Shown here: positions 8,428 through 18,982 of the stretch, piece by piece
Layout of the letters: each line of letters opens with the position of its first letter
Position numbering within the stretch: the first letter of the stretch is position 1
Source of the DNA: an uncultured bacterium
Lineage (GTDB): Bacteria > Bacillota > Clostridia > Lachnospirales > Lachnospiraceae
DNA: 64,000 nucleotides
Reading direction: 5' to 3'
Assembly (NCBI GenBank): GCA_905215155.1
Contig: CAJMPJ010000003.1
Coordinates: forward strand, 62,001-126,000
Translations under genes and position numbers: made by a program
The notes under the pieces: generated by a model
The model's database searches: none
The model's input: only the letters and a program-made list of their open reading frames with translations
Told to the model about the DNA's origin: nothing

Positions 8428-8484
8428 CAAAAAAAAGCAACTCTCTTACGTTGCAGCTGCAACATAGAGAATTGCTTTTTTTCC
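8428..8484. terminator. Bidirectional-looking terminator between crp-like gene and asrA, with an internal palindrome
   Basis: A 15-bp stem (AAAAAAGCAACTCTC against GAGAATTGCTTTTTT, one mismatch) carries A and T tracts on both sides. In its loop is the perfect 14-bp palindrome GTTGCAGCTGCAAC (8450-8463). The hairpin ends the Crp-family gene. The inner palindrome lies directly upstream of asrA and could also be a regulator site. Confidence 0.7.
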
Positions 8485-8489
8485 TGATT

Positions 8490-9176
8490 CTATTTGGAAA
8501 ACGCTTTTAGAATCTTAAACGTGTTCTTATCAAAATCAATTAGCCCCTCTGATTTCATCTGGTTTAGTTCTCTGGTCAGAGCGCTCCGGTCCGCACACAG
8601 GTATTCAGACAACTCCACCCGTCCCATGGTGATGGTAAAATATCTGCTGTTATTCCTCTGGGCCTGAAAGGTCAGAAAGCAGATGATTTTTTCCCTAAGG
8701 GTCTTTTTCGTGGTGATCTCCAGCTTTTCCATGAGTTTTACACTTTTATCCGCGATTAATGTCACCATGTTCTCTATGAGCCTGTGATGGAACAGACAGG
8801 AATTGCTGCAGGAACGCATCACCCGCTCAAAGGGCAGATAGAGGATCTTTGCATCTTTACCGGCCACAAACGATACGGTTGCCGCCATAGTATTGCCGCA
8901 GGCAAAAAGTTCACCAAACAGGGCCTTTTCCTCCATGACCGCCAGAATGGTCTTATTGCCCCATAAATCCTCCTTTATCATCTTAACAGAACCTTCTAAG
9001 ATCACGCCCACACACTTTACGGTTTCCTCAGAAAGAACAATGATTTCGCCTTTTTTATATGTTTTGATATAACTCCCCAGGCATTGAAACACAGAGAGCA
9101 GATCTTCATCGCTGATTCCTGCAAACAGAGGGATTTGACGATATTCTTTTAAATGGTCTTTGACTAAATCATTCAT
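8490..9176 (-). CDS. Crp/Fnr-family transcriptional regulator
   Basis: A 228-residue regulator: an N-terminal cyclic-nucleotide-binding-like beta roll (LFAGISDEDLL ... KKGEIIVLSEE ... LEGSVKMI ... ALFGELFA), a dimer helix, and a C-terminal winged helix with ELSEYLCADRSALTRELNQM as the recognition region. A CSNSC pair near residue 110 is the only clustered Cys, and the N-terminal Cys set of E. coli Fnr is absent. It precedes asrABC in the same direction and follows gldA by 25 bp, so it probably regulates sulfite reduction or redox metabolism. Its effector is unknown. Confidence 0.87.
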   Translation of the reverse strand: MNDLVKDHLKEYRQIPLFAGISDEDLLSVFQCLGSYIKTYKKGEIIVLSEETVKCVGVILEGSVKMIKEDLWGNKTILAVMEEKALFGELFACGNTMAATVSFVAGKDAKILYLPFERVMRSCSNSCLFHHRLIENMVTLIADKSVKLMEKLEITTKKTLREKIICFLTFQAQRNNSRYFTITMGRVELSEYLCADRSALTRELNQMKSEGLIDFDKNTFKILKAFSK

Positions 9177-9201
9177 ATTCCATATCCCTCTTTGAACCGG
9201 T

Positions 9202-10296
9202 CTATCTCTGGTTTAAATATTCCTGTCCCAATACATCGGCAGCGATCAGGGCATCGTATAACTGTTCCGGTGTCACATCTCCGATCATGTTGTGGATGCT
9301 TTCGCCTTCGGCACAGGCATTCTTAGCTGCAATGCGGACTCTTTCTTTGTCCGTAACACCAATTTCCTTTAAGGTCACAGGCAAACCTACGCTGGCACAG
9401 AATTCCAGCACCTGATAGAATTCTTCCTTTGGTGCATTCTCAAGAACCAGCTGGGCAAGAGTTCCAAAGGCTACCACGCAGCCGTGCATGGTATTCTCAC
9501 ACTCTTCCAGGGAAGTAAATCCATTGTAAACGGAATGGGAAACAGCAAGTCCGCCGTTGTCGGCTCCCAGACCGCTTAAATATGTATTGGCTTCAATGAT
9601 GGACTCCAGTGCCGGTGTCACAATTTTGTTCTCACAGGCCTTCATTGCCCTGTAACCGTCCTCCAGCAGCGTCTCATAGCACAAGCGGCACAGTGCCATC
9701 GCGGATTTGGTGATCCCGCCGTTCTCCAGGCTCGGTGCCTTGGCTTTTTCACAGGCTCTGGCCTCAAAATATGTACCCAGAGCGTCTCCCATGCCTGCTA
9801 CCAGGAATTTTACCGGTGCGTTGGCGATAATATCAGAATCCACAATCACTGCATCCGGGTTCTTGGGATAGAATATATAGTTAGAAAAGCTTCCGTCATT
9901 GTTATAGATAACAGATAATCCGGTACAAGGTGCATCGGTTGCCACAACCGTAGGGATGATAACGACCGGAAGGTTCTCATAATGAGCCGTGGCCTTTGCG
10001 GTGTCAATGGCGGAGCCGCCGCCTACAGCTCCCACGCAGTCAATGCCGTATTCCTTTACCATCGCCCGCATTCTTTCCACTTCCCCGATGGAACTGATCC
10101 CTCCGAAGATTTCAAAACGAAGGCTGGCCTCTGCCCCTTCAAAGCTCTTTTCTATTTTTTCGTGACAGTTTTTATAACCGCTGTTGCTGCAAATGAACAG
10201 GAAGGATTTTCCCAGATTCTTAACTTCTTCGTATACATGAAGAAGGGCTCCCTGACCCTGAACATATTTAAGCGGTGATCTCATTAGTTTTAACAT
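9202..10296 (-). CDS. gldA: Glycerol dehydrogenase (iron/zinc alcohol dehydrogenase family)
   Basis: A 364-residue NAD-dependent enzyme that interconverts glycerol and dihydroxyacetone. Seen are the NAD motif VGGGSAIDTAK, the TVVATDAPCTGLSVIY segment and the metal ligands Asp in GMGDALG, His in AVSHSVYNG and His in NTMHGCVVAFG. Length and motif order match GldA rather than butanol or 1,3-propanediol dehydrogenases. A strong promoter lies upstream (10345-10373) and a Crp-family gene follows after 25 bp. No dihydroxyacetone kinase is nearby. Confidence 0.9.
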   Translation of the reverse strand: MLKLMRSPLKYVQGQGALLHVYEEVKNLGKSFLFICSNSGYKNCHEKIEKSFEGAEASLRFEIFGGISSIGEVERMRAMVKEYGIDCVGAVGGGSAIDTAKATAHYENLPVVIIPTVVATDAPCTGLSVIYNNDGSFSNYIFYPKNPDAVIVDSDIIANAPVKFLVAGMGDALGTYFEARACEKAKAPSLENGGITKSAMALCRLCYETLLEDGYRAMKACENKIVTPALESIIEANTYLSGLGADNGGLAVSHSVYNGFTSLEECENTMHGCVVAFGTLAQLVLENAPKEEFYQVLEFCASVGLPVTLKEIGVTDKERVRIAAKNACAEGESIHNMIGDVTPEQLYDALIAADVLGQEYLNQR

Positions 10297-10344
10297 AACA
10301 AACTCCTCTCTCCTTTTGATAAATATTTTCTATTTACTATGTCA

Positions 10345-10373
10345 AATATACTCTTTTCTTCCGAAAATGTCAA
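10345..10373 (-). promoter_or_regulatory. Sigma-A promoter of gldA
   Basis: Consensus TTGACA and TATATT with exactly 17 bp between them on the minus strand, about 50 bases before the gldA ATG, which is preceded by GGAGAGAGGAG. Confidence 0.8.
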
Positions 10374-10447
10374 TAATTTAACAAAGTATAAAATCCGATA
10401 CAAAATGACAAAAAATTCACTTTGGACCGTATCTGGAGAGAGAATTG

Positions 10448-10945
10448 CTAAATCAGCCTTAGATATCCGCTCCAATCAGGCTTCAGGCAATACTCTTTTC
10501 CGTCCGGAATCAGATGAATATAATAAGTCTTTCCATCGGTCGGTTTGATGCAATCATTTAACTTACGGACACGATCAACATGGCTTTCATCCGCATCCTT
10601 TAACAGTTCCTTCTTTCCTTTTTCCCTGGCCTCTGCTTCGTCAGAAGCAGCAAACAAGCCGAATTGATGCAGCTCTCCGAATATTTCTTTTGCATACCCA
10701 CCCATATAGATAAAATACAGTTCCTTTTCTGCGTCTAACGGATGATCCTCGATCGACAGCCGGTATCCGTCTGCCCCTTCTATGACTGCATATTCATCCA
10801 TATGCAGATTGTCTCCGTACCAGTTCTTTTTCAGAATTTCATAGGTGTCTTCGATGGCATCAGCAACAACAAACTGCACATCATGTACTTCAATGTTCGC
10901 ATTCTTAATTCCTCCGCCAATCCCTACCGCAAATAATTGTTTCAT
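10448..10945 (-). CDS. DUF1543 domain protein
   Basis: A 165-residue protein resembling the DUF1543 family: MKQLFAVGIGGG, NIEVHDVQFVVADAIEDTYEILKKNW at the N-terminus, and a second half with a basic KYY/Leu pattern ending in GYLRLI. Family function is unknown. I choose the ATG at 10945 because GAGGG precedes it by 6 bases and the family begins with MK-hydrophobic; a start at 10957 is possible. It is a stand-alone gene between gldA and the divergent diguanylate cyclase, with no sign of an operon. Confidence 0.7.
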   Translation of the reverse strand: MKQLFAVGIGGGIKNANIEVHDVQFVVADAIEDTYEILKKNWYGDNLHMDEYAVIEGADGYRLSIEDHPLDAEKELYFIYMGGYAKEIFGELHQFGLFAASDEAEAREKGKKELLKDADESHVDRVRKLNDCIKPTDGKTYYIHLIPDGKEYCLKPDWSGYLRLI

Positions 10946-11088
10946 ATCAGCCCTCATTTCTGGTATCCATACCGGTTTTTATATTTTTATCATCATACAC
11001 GTTACGCAGTAAATTATCAACCAAAGATTGATTTTTAAATTAAAACATATTAATATAATCCTATACATCTATTGTCGAAGGAGGTTCC

Positions 11089-12996
11089 ATGACTCTTGAT
11101 ATTGTCACATTGTCAATTGCGCTTTTTTTTATCAGCTCCATTCAGGCAATCGTTATGCTGTTCATATTCCGTACCATCCAGGATTATCCCGGCATGTATT
11201 ATCTTCTGGCCAGCTGCATTTCTTCTGCGGTCAGCGGACTATTTTTTGTGCTTTGCACCACATTTATTTGCGGAGGTCTGGCATTTCTGGGTTCCAATAT
11301 CTTTTGCTTTCTGGCCATCCTTACGCTGAATATCGGATTTTCTAAATTTCTCGGCCTGAAGGTGGAAAAAGGAAAACTATGGATACTGTTTGCATTTTTA
11401 CTGGCCGGTTTTTCTGCATTCACATTTGGAATTAACAATGGCCGCTGGCGACTCATTCTGTTTTCTGTACTGATTGCCATTCTTTCCTTTCTGAATACGG
11501 ATATATTATTCCACCATAAGGCTGATTCGTTCCGGCCGGTTACCCGTATGGCGGCTGTGATCCATATGCTCTTCGGCTTGTTTTTTGCCTTACGTGCAGT
11601 GTTTACTATTTTTTACAGAACAACGGACGTTTTTATTTCCACCTTGCTGCAGCTTATGGCACTTTTTTTATCCATTGCCGGAATTCTGATCAATTCCTGC
11701 TGCTTCATCATCATGGCCATACAAAGAGAACGTTCGGAAAAAGATCAGGCCAACGAACGGTTCCGGCAAATTTTTGAGACCATACCGGATACGGTAATCA
11801 TATCCAGATTTGATACCGGAGAAATCATAGAAATCAATGAAAAGTATACGGAAGAGACAGGCTATACAAGAAAAGAGACCATCGGCAAGACTTCCATGGA
11901 ATTGAATCTGTGGAAAAACGACAAGGAAAGAGAGCTGTTTTATGGCCTGATCCGCAAACAGGGGGTCTTAAGAAATATAGAACTCCATATCACTGCAAAA
12001 AACGGCAGAAGTCTTTCGGCCCTCGTCTCAGCGAGCCTTATGAAGATGGAGCATCAGACCTATATTATCAGCGTAGTTCGCAATATCTCCCGGAGCAAAG
12101 AACTGGTCAAAAAGCTAAATACCAGCGAAGAGACCTTTAAAGCCATTATGGAACAAAGCCCGGTATCCTTTATGCTGACCGATATCAACGGGCATATTGA
12201 ATACGTCAACCAGAAATTTCTGGAGCTTACCGGATACAGGGAAGAAGAAGTCATCGGACAAACTCCAAGAATTTTAAAATCAGGATTCCAGACGAGAAAA
12301 TTTTATCAGACTCTTTGGAAGACAATCACCTCCGGGAAACAATGGAGCGGAGACATCCGGAATAAAAAGAAAAACGGAGACATCATTTGGGAGCATATCT
12401 GCCTGACCCCTATCCTTGATGAGGAGGGCAGCATCATGCGGTTTCTTGCCGTTCAGGAAGATATTTCCAGCCGGAAGCTCATGGAGGAGGAGCTGAGGAT
12501 CCAGGCCAGAACGGACATGCTGACCGGGGTGATGAACCGGAGATATTTTATGGAAAAAGCAGAAAAGAGACTGTTAAACGCCAGGGCTACCCAGCAGATT
12601 GCAGCATTTTTAATGATTGATATTGACCGTTTTAAAGATATCAACGATACCTTCGGTCATAATATGGGGGACAAGGCCATCCGGATCATAGCCTCCCAGT
12701 GCCAGAAGATGATGAAACAGGAAGATTTGTTCGGACGAATCGGAGGAGAAGAATTCGGAGCATTGATTTTCTGCAGCAATCCTGAGGAGCATTACCAGAT
12801 CGCTGACAAGATCCGCTGCGGGGTGGAAAACATTTCCTTACTGGACGTACATGGCGGGAGGATTTCTCTTCGGATCAGCATTGGGCTGACACACTACCGG
12901 CCGGATGAGGATACCATGGAGACTCTGATGCACCGCGCAGACATGGCCCTTTACCAGGCGAAAAATGACGGGCGTAACCGGGTCGTCTTAATATAG
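11089..12996 (+). CDS. Membrane diguanylate cyclase with two PAS domains
   Basis: A 635-residue signalling enzyme. Residues 1-215 contain about seven hydrophobic helices. Two PAS domains follow (about 225-335 and 345-465; NERFRQIFETIPDTVII and AIMEQSPVSFMLTDING). A GGDEF domain (about 470-635) has DMLTGVMNRR, IDRFKDINDTFGH and the active-site loop RIGGEEFGAL. The residues before the active site read KQED, so the RxxD product-inhibition site is missing its Arg. It should make cyclic di-GMP in response to a membrane or cytosolic signal. AAGGAGG precedes the ATG by 4 bases. No cyclic di-GMP riboswitch was recognised in the window; MotAB is the only motility machinery present. Confidence 0.9.
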   Translation: MTLDIVTLSIALFFISSIQAIVMLFIFRTIQDYPGMYYLLASCISSAVSGLFFVLCTTFICGGLAFLGSNIFCFLAILTLNIGFSKFLGLKVEKGKLWILFAFLLAGFSAFTFGINNGRWRLILFSVLIAILSFLNTDILFHHKADSFRPVTRMAAVIHMLFGLFFALRAVFTIFYRTTDVFISTLLQLMALFLSIAGILINSCCFIIMAIQRERSEKDQANERFRQIFETIPDTVIISRFDTGEIIEINEKYTEETGYTRKETIGKTSMELNLWKNDKERELFYGLIRKQGVLRNIELHITAKNGRSLSALVSASLMKMEHQTYIISVVRNISRSKELVKKLNTSEETFKAIMEQSPVSFMLTDINGHIEYVNQKFLELTGYREEEVIGQTPRILKSGFQTRKFYQTLWKTITSGKQWSGDIRNKKKNGDIIWEHICLTPILDEEGSIMRFLAVQEDISSRKLMEEELRIQARTDMLTGVMNRRYFMEKAEKRLLNARATQQIAAFLMIDIDRFKDINDTFGHNMGDKAIRIIASQCQKMMKQEDLFGRIGGEEFGALIFCSNPEEHYQIADKIRCGVENISLLDVHGGRISLRISIGLTHYRPDEDTMETLMHRADMALYQAKNDGRNRVVLI

Positions 12997-13037
12997 AAAA
13001 GGGGTGCTGCAAAAGAAATGCTCCTTTTGCAGCGCCC
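12996..13037. terminator. Terminator between the convergent cyclase and GH1 genes
   Basis: A 15-bp stem GGGGTGCTGCAAAAG / CTTTTGCAGCGCCCC with a 7-base loop. On the minus strand it is followed by TTTTCTATATT, so it terminates the GH1 gene best and probably serves both genes. Confidence 0.75.
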
Positions 13038-13049
13038 CTGCTCTTAACA

Positions 13050-14534
<1,485 letters not shown>

Positions 14535-15404
14535 TCAGCTGAAAAACAGCTTCTTTACCTCTTGAACCGGCATCTCCCGGCCGGTATAGAGCTTGAATGC
14601 TGCCGCTCCCTGCCATAAAAGCATTCCCTGGCCGTCAATACAGATACAGCCGGCTTCCTTTGCTTCTTTGAGCATCCGGGTCTCCTTTGGATTGTACACT
14701 GCATCCACAACCACCAGACCAGGATGGTACATGGCAGTATCCTTGACCACCGTTTCCCCATCCAACGGCTTCATGCCTACGATGGTGGCATTGGCAAAAA
14801 CATCACTGTCAGCCATTTCTCTTTTCATGGTTTCAAGGTCTGCAATATCAAAGACATTGACCACGCAATCCGGCTTTTCCCGTTTGATCTTATCTGCGGT
14901 TTCTACGGTTCTTTCAAAAAAACCGTCCTTTATGTTAAAGATTGATATCTCTCTTGCTCCTTCCAGGGCACACTGCACCTGGATTGCCGTAGCAGCCCCG
15001 CCTCCGCCGCAGACCGTTATCTTTTTTCCTGCAATTTCCACTCCATGATCCCGCAGGCTGTCTACAAAGCCCTGTCCGTCCGTGATATGGCCCGTCAGTT
15101 TTCCGTCTTCATTTACAATGGTGTTGACCGCCCCGATGATCCGGGCAGCCGGAGACAATTCATCCATGTATTTGGCAGCTTCGGTCTTGCATGGCATGGT
15201 CACGTTGCAGCCTCTCATACGGAATGTCTTTATGGCTTCCACGGCCTTTTCCACTTCATCTACCTTGATATCAAAAGCAAGATATGCATAATCAAGTCCC
15301 AATTTTTCAAAACTGTAATTATACATCGCTGGTGAGCCAGAATGTCCTACCGGTGAGCCGATGAGTCCCATGAGTCCTGTTTTCCCTGTAATTCTTCTTT
15401 CCAT
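14535..15404 (-). CDS. aroE: Shikimate dehydrogenase, somewhat divergent
   Basis: A 289-residue NADP-dependent enzyme reducing 3-dehydroshikimate to shikimate. The substrate loop reads GHSGSPAM, with both Ser kept but Gly in place of the usual Leu. The catalytic Lys is in NVTMPCK, the Asn in GAVNT, the Asp in ITDGQGF, and the late Gln in GQGMLLWQGA. The nucleotide loop is CGGGGAAT instead of GAGGAA. All catalytic residues are present, so it should be active on shikimate or quinate. It lies 60 bp upstream of the GH1 gene on the same strand and diverges from an aromatic-acid exporter-like gene. Confidence 0.85.
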   Translation of the reverse strand: MERRITGKTGLMGLIGSPVGHSGSPAMYNYSFEKLGLDYAYLAFDIKVDEVEKAVEAIKTFRMRGCNVTMPCKTEAAKYMDELSPAARIIGAVNTIVNEDGKLTGHITDGQGFVDSLRDHGVEIAGKKITVCGGGGAATAIQVQCALEGAREISIFNIKDGFFERTVETADKIKREKPDCVVNVFDIADLETMKREMADSDVFANATIVGMKPLDGETVVKDTAMYHPGLVVVDAVYNPKETRMLKEAKEAGCICIDGQGMLLWQGAAAFKLYTGREMPVQEVKKLFFS

Positions 15405-15590
15405 CGCTTTTTCTCCTCTTTCATCAGTTCTTCTTTGCTGCTTCGTGCATTAAATGCTTTGCCTCGTCAGGGATAACATACACTGGTTTTGACGGCTTGT
15501 CAACATTTTCTGCCCGCAGACTGATGTCAGACTGTGCAACTTTTCAAAAATATGGTATGATATCAAAAAAAGCGGAAGGAGGCAGTTCTC

Positions 15591-16553
15591 ATGCATCATG
15601 AAAAAGTAATCAAAAGCATAAAAATCGCTTTGGCTGCCGTACTGGCAATCACCATAGCCGCAAAACTTGGTCTGAAATTCTCTGCTACTGCCGGAATTAT
15701 CACTGTTTTAAGCATTCAAAACACCAAACGGGAAACCTTAAAAAGTGCCGCTAACCGGACATTTGCCTTTCTTGGCGCCCTGCTATTATCGGCGGCAGTG
15801 TTTTTTTCTATAGGCTTCAACCTTACAGGCTTTGCCCTGTATCTGCTTTTATTCGCACTTTTGTGCCTGTATGCAGGCTGGGGAGAAGCCATTGCCATGG
15901 ATTCTGTTCTTATCACCCATTTCCTCACCGAACGCTCCATGTCTCTCCTTCTCATCGGAAATGAGATCGGTCTGTTTTTAATCGGTACCACGGTGGGCGT
16001 CGCCGTCAACATGCACCTCAGAAAAAGAGGCGATGAATTCAAAAAGCTGTCCGATGAAGTGGATGGCAGAATCAAAGGGATTCTGGACCACATGTCCCTG
16101 CTGCTGCTGGAAGAGGAAAAAAACAGGTTTGACATAAACTGTATCGTTCAGCTAAAAGAAAGCATCGAACGGGCAAGAATTTGTGCCTTTAACAACTATA
16201 ACAATGCCATTTGGAAAAAGGACACCTACGAAATTGATTATATCCAGATGCGGCAGGAGCAAAGCATTGTACTCCAGGAAATCTACGAGAACATCAAAAG
16301 CATCACCCGCCTGCCAAGACAGGCTCATCAGGTGGCTCAATTGCTGAAAAATATTGAGCAGAATTATCACAGGAACAATCCTGCGGAAGAGCTTTTAAAG
16401 GATTTGGAATCACTGCTTTCCGATTTTAAGAGCCATGAGCTGCCCTTGAACCGGGAAGAATTTGAAGCAAGAGCCATACTTTTTTATATTTTAAAACAGC
16501 TGAAACGGCTCCTGATGTTCAAACGTGCCTTTGCGCTCTCCCACAGGGAATAA
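15591..16553 (+). CDS. Aromatic acid exporter-like membrane protein (ArAE_1/DUF939 type)
   Basis: A 320-residue protein with an N-terminal block of five or six hydrophobic helices (residues 1-150, KIALAAVLAITIAAKLGL, FSATAGIITVLSIQNTKRETLKSA) and a helical cytosolic C-terminal half rich in Glu and Lys. This is the ArAE_1 plus DUF939 C-terminal arrangement of Firmicutes, related to FusC/AaeB exporters of aromatic acids. Its divergent neighbour aroE makes shikimate, which fits an aromatic theme, but the substrate is inferred. The start has AAGGAGG at good spacing, and an extended -10 (TGGTATGAT) lies at about 15553-15561. Confidence 0.78.
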   Translation: MHHEKVIKSIKIALAAVLAITIAAKLGLKFSATAGIITVLSIQNTKRETLKSAANRTFAFLGALLLSAAVFFSIGFNLTGFALYLLLFALLCLYAGWGEAIAMDSVLITHFLTERSMSLLLIGNEIGLFLIGTTVGVAVNMHLRKRGDEFKKLSDEVDGRIKGILDHMSLLLLEEEKNRFDINCIVQLKESIERARICAFNNYNNAIWKKDTYEIDYIQMRQEQSIVLQEIYENIKSITRLPRQAHQVAQLLKNIEQNYHRNNPAEELLKDLESLLSDFKSHELPLNREEFEARAILFYILKQLKRLLMFKRAFALSHRE

Positions 16554-16565
16554 ATCCATTACGGC

Positions 16566-17936
16566 TTATTTTGCTTCCAGTTCCCGGATCTTTGCCTGAA
16601 ACCTGGGCAGATGCTTTTTATGGGCTACTAAAAGCTCATCAAGTATGGTCTGGGCGATCCTGCCGCTTGGCACCAGCGGATTTAATGTAAATGCCTGCAG
16701 GGCGGCATCATAGTCCCCGCTCACAGCCGCCTCTATGGTGGTCAGTTCCATATCCTTCATTAATTGGAGAAGTCCTCTGGTGGAAGAATCAAAGCTTCCC
16801 CAGGAGATGGGAACCGGACCGTTGGCCGTAATGATGCTGCTCACTTCCACCACCACATCATCGGGCAAATCGGAAATGGCCCCATTGTTCTTTGTGCTCA
16901 CCACCATGTGAGTCTTTTTATCGTTATAAATAGAAGTAATCAGTTCACAGGCCGCATCCGAGTAAAAGGCCCCTCCCCTCTTTTCAAGCTGAGGGGGTTT
17001 TACGTTTAACTCCGGGTCTTTGTAAAGCTCAAAGAGTTCCGCTTCCGTACGCTTTACCACCTCTGCTCTGGTTTCTCCTTTCTCATATGCCTCCAGTTCC
17101 TCTTTGAGCATATCGTCTGTGATGTAATAATACCTGTGATACATACAGGGTATGATGCCAAGATGTCTCATCTGGCCAGGCAAAAAGGAGATATCCGGGA
17201 TGTTGCGGACACCGGAGCTGTTCATTCCCTGCATGGCCTTTTTCAGACCTCCCTCTGTGGCATAAACCTTGTCAATGACCTCCGCGGTCTTTTCTTCCCC
17301 TGTCTTGTTCCATACCCGGTGCCAGTGAAAATGGTTCAGACCCCCAAACCGGAAGAACAGGTCCTCTTCCTTCTCCTTTAGTGCGCCTGCTGCAATCTTT
17401 CTGCAAATGATGGGGACGTTGCATAGACCAACCACCTTATCCCACGCTCCATAGCGCATCACTGCCTCCGTTACCATGCCGGAAGGATTGGTAAAATTCA
17501 CAAGCCATGCATGGGGGCACAGTTCCTTCATATCTTCTACAATATCAAGAATTACAGGAACGGTACGAAACGCCTTAAGCATTCCGCCGGCTCCGTTGGT
17601 CTCCTGGCCGATGACTCCGTGGGACAAGGGAATCCTCTCATCCTTAATCCTGGCCTCCAACAGTCCTACCCGGAACTGGGTGGAGACAAAATCTGCATCC
17701 TTTAAGGCTTCTCTCCGGTCCAGTGTTAAATGTACTTCCCAGTCAAGACCTGCCGCTTTTACCATACGTCTCGCCAGATTGCCGACGATTTCAAGTTTTT
17801 CTTTCCCTTCCTCAATATCCACCAGCCAGATTTCCCGGATCGGAAGCTGGTCTTTTCTTTTAATAAAGCCTTCGATCAGTTCCGGAGTGTAGCTGGAACC
17901 GCCGCCAATGGTTACAATCTTTATATTCCCCTTCAT
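16566..17936 (-). CDS. 6-phospho-beta-glucosidase, glycoside hydrolase family 4
   Basis: A 456-residue NAD- and metal-dependent GH4 enzyme. It shows the NAD motif TIGGGSSYTPELIEG, the family signature GQETNGAGG, FTNPSG, and the metal ligands Cys in LCNVPI and His in NHFHWHRV. The C-N-V-P sequence around the metal Cys is typical of the phospho-beta-glucosidase (CelF/LicH) branch rather than alpha-galactosidases. It is convergent with the ArAE gene (12-bp gap) and lies downstream of an RpiR-family regulator in the same direction, separated by a terminator. Confidence 0.9.
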   Translation of the reverse strand: MKGNIKIVTIGGGSSYTPELIEGFIKRKDQLPIREIWLVDIEEGKEKLEIVGNLARRMVKAAGLDWEVHLTLDRREALKDADFVSTQFRVGLLEARIKDERIPLSHGVIGQETNGAGGMLKAFRTVPVILDIVEDMKELCPHAWLVNFTNPSGMVTEAVMRYGAWDKVVGLCNVPIICRKIAAGALKEKEEDLFFRFGGLNHFHWHRVWNKTGEEKTAEVIDKVYATEGGLKKAMQGMNSSGVRNIPDISFLPGQMRHLGIIPCMYHRYYYITDDMLKEELEAYEKGETRAEVVKRTEAELFELYKDPELNVKPPQLEKRGGAFYSDAACELITSIYNDKKTHMVVSTKNNGAISDLPDDVVVEVSSIITANGPVPISWGSFDSSTRGLLQLMKDMELTTIEAAVSGDYDAALQAFTLNPLVPSGRIAQTILDELLVAHKKHLPRFQAKIRELEAK

Positions 17937-18045
17937 GAACCTTCCTCCTTTTCTTCTATAACACGATCATACTAAAAAAAGACTCCAATGGAAATACTGC
18001 CGGCCTATTTGGTCACAAACCCAACCCAATAGGCATTTGTACCAC

Positions 18046-18072
18046 AAAAAAAACAGGGTGTTTTATCCCTGT
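18046..18072 (-). terminator. Terminator overlapping the end of the RpiR gene
   Basis: AAACAGGGAT pairs with the matching ACCCTGTTT on the minus strand, and the RNA then runs into eight T. The stop codon of the RpiR gene lies inside the stem. Confidence 0.75.
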
Positions 18073-18809
18073 TTGATCTGCATGGTAAGCCTGGCTAACG
18101 ATTCTACGATATACACCGCCGGTATCTGAGAGGTGATATCAACCTTCATCTTTTCCACAGCCTTTAATTCCCTCTGGATATAATAAGAGATGTTAAAATC
18201 CGATATCTTAGCCAGTGTGCTGTTTTTGCTGTTGGTGATCGAAACCACCGTACTGCTGCTCTCTTTAAAGTTCGAGGAATTTTCGACGAGAATGCTTGTC
18301 TCCCCTTCCACCGAAAGGATAATGATGATGCTCTCCTCCGGAAATTCCAGATTGATCGGAAACATGGGATTGTTGATTCCGGTAGAAAAGATACCGATGT
18401 CGCAGAAATAACGGCTGGCATACTCCGCAATTATCCCCGAATTCCCGGTACCCAGAAATATGATCTGCCTCTTTTTGGCTATGACAGCTGCTATCTCCTC
18501 AAGCTGTTTTTGGAAACTTTCTGATCCCACCCGCTGAAAAAAATCAAAGACAGAGCTGTGGTCAAACTTATGGTTTGATGCGTTTTTTTGTTCCTTTTCC
18601 AGCTTAAAGAGGACTTTAAACTCAGAAAAACCGCTGCACTTCACCTTCCTGCAAAACCGCGTGATGGTGGTGGTAGACACATGGGCTTCGCTGGCAACCT
18701 CTCTTATGGTCATATATGGGATTTTTTCACTGTTTTTCAAAATAAAATTATACACTTCATAATCCAGTTCACCGAACTGGTCCAGGATCTGGTTGGAAAA
18801 TAAGGCCAT
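18063..18809 (-). CDS. MurR/RpiR-family transcriptional regulator
   Basis: A 248-residue sugar-phosphate-responsive regulator: an N-terminal helix-turn-helix domain (MTIREVASEAHVSTTTITRFCRKV, recognition helix about 45-62) and a C-terminal SIS domain (IIFLGTGNSGIIAEYASRYFCDIG, ILSVEGETS). The start at 18809 has GAGGGGAA 6 bases upstream; the longer frame does not. Upstream of the GH4 phospho-beta-glucosidase, it probably responds to a phosphorylated sugar from that pathway. An extended -10 promoter lies at 18862-18867. Confidence 0.85.
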   Translation of the reverse strand: MALFSNQILDQFGELDYEVYNFILKNSEKIPYMTIREVASEAHVSTTTITRFCRKVKCSGFSEFKVLFKLEKEQKNASNHKFDHSSVFDFFQRVGSESFQKQLEEIAAVIAKKRQIIFLGTGNSGIIAEYASRYFCDIGIFSTGINNPMFPINLEFPEESIIIILSVEGETSILVENSSNFKESSSTVVSITNSKNSTLAKISDFNISYYIQRELKAVEKMKVDITSQIPAVYIVESLARLTMQIKQG

Positions 18810-18861
18810 ATTTGTTCCCCTCAAACTTATCATACACTCTTTGCAGCTTTGTCATAAAACC

Positions 18862-18889
18862 ATTATACCACAAAAATTGTCCGCAAGTC
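18862..18889 (-). promoter_or_regulatory. Extended -10 promoter of the RpiR gene
   Basis: TGGTATAAT on the minus strand, with a poor -35 (GACTTG) 16 bp upstream, about 50 bases before the RpiR start. The extended TG motif compensates for the weak -35. Confidence 0.5.
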
Positions 18890-18902
18890 TATCCTGCACA
18901 AA

Positions 18903-18964
18903 AAATACCCTCTTTGCAGCAAACGGCTTTATCCCCGGCCGGAAGTGCTGCAAAGAGGGTATTT
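18903..18964. terminator. Long hairpin terminator after the amidase gene
   Basis: A perfect 19-bp inverted repeat (AAATACCCTCTTTGCAGCA with its complement) around a 24-base loop. On the minus strand it ends in TATTTTTTG, so it terminates the amidase transcript at 18983. Confidence 0.8.
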
Positions 18965-18982
18965 CTTGATGGTTTGATGGAA

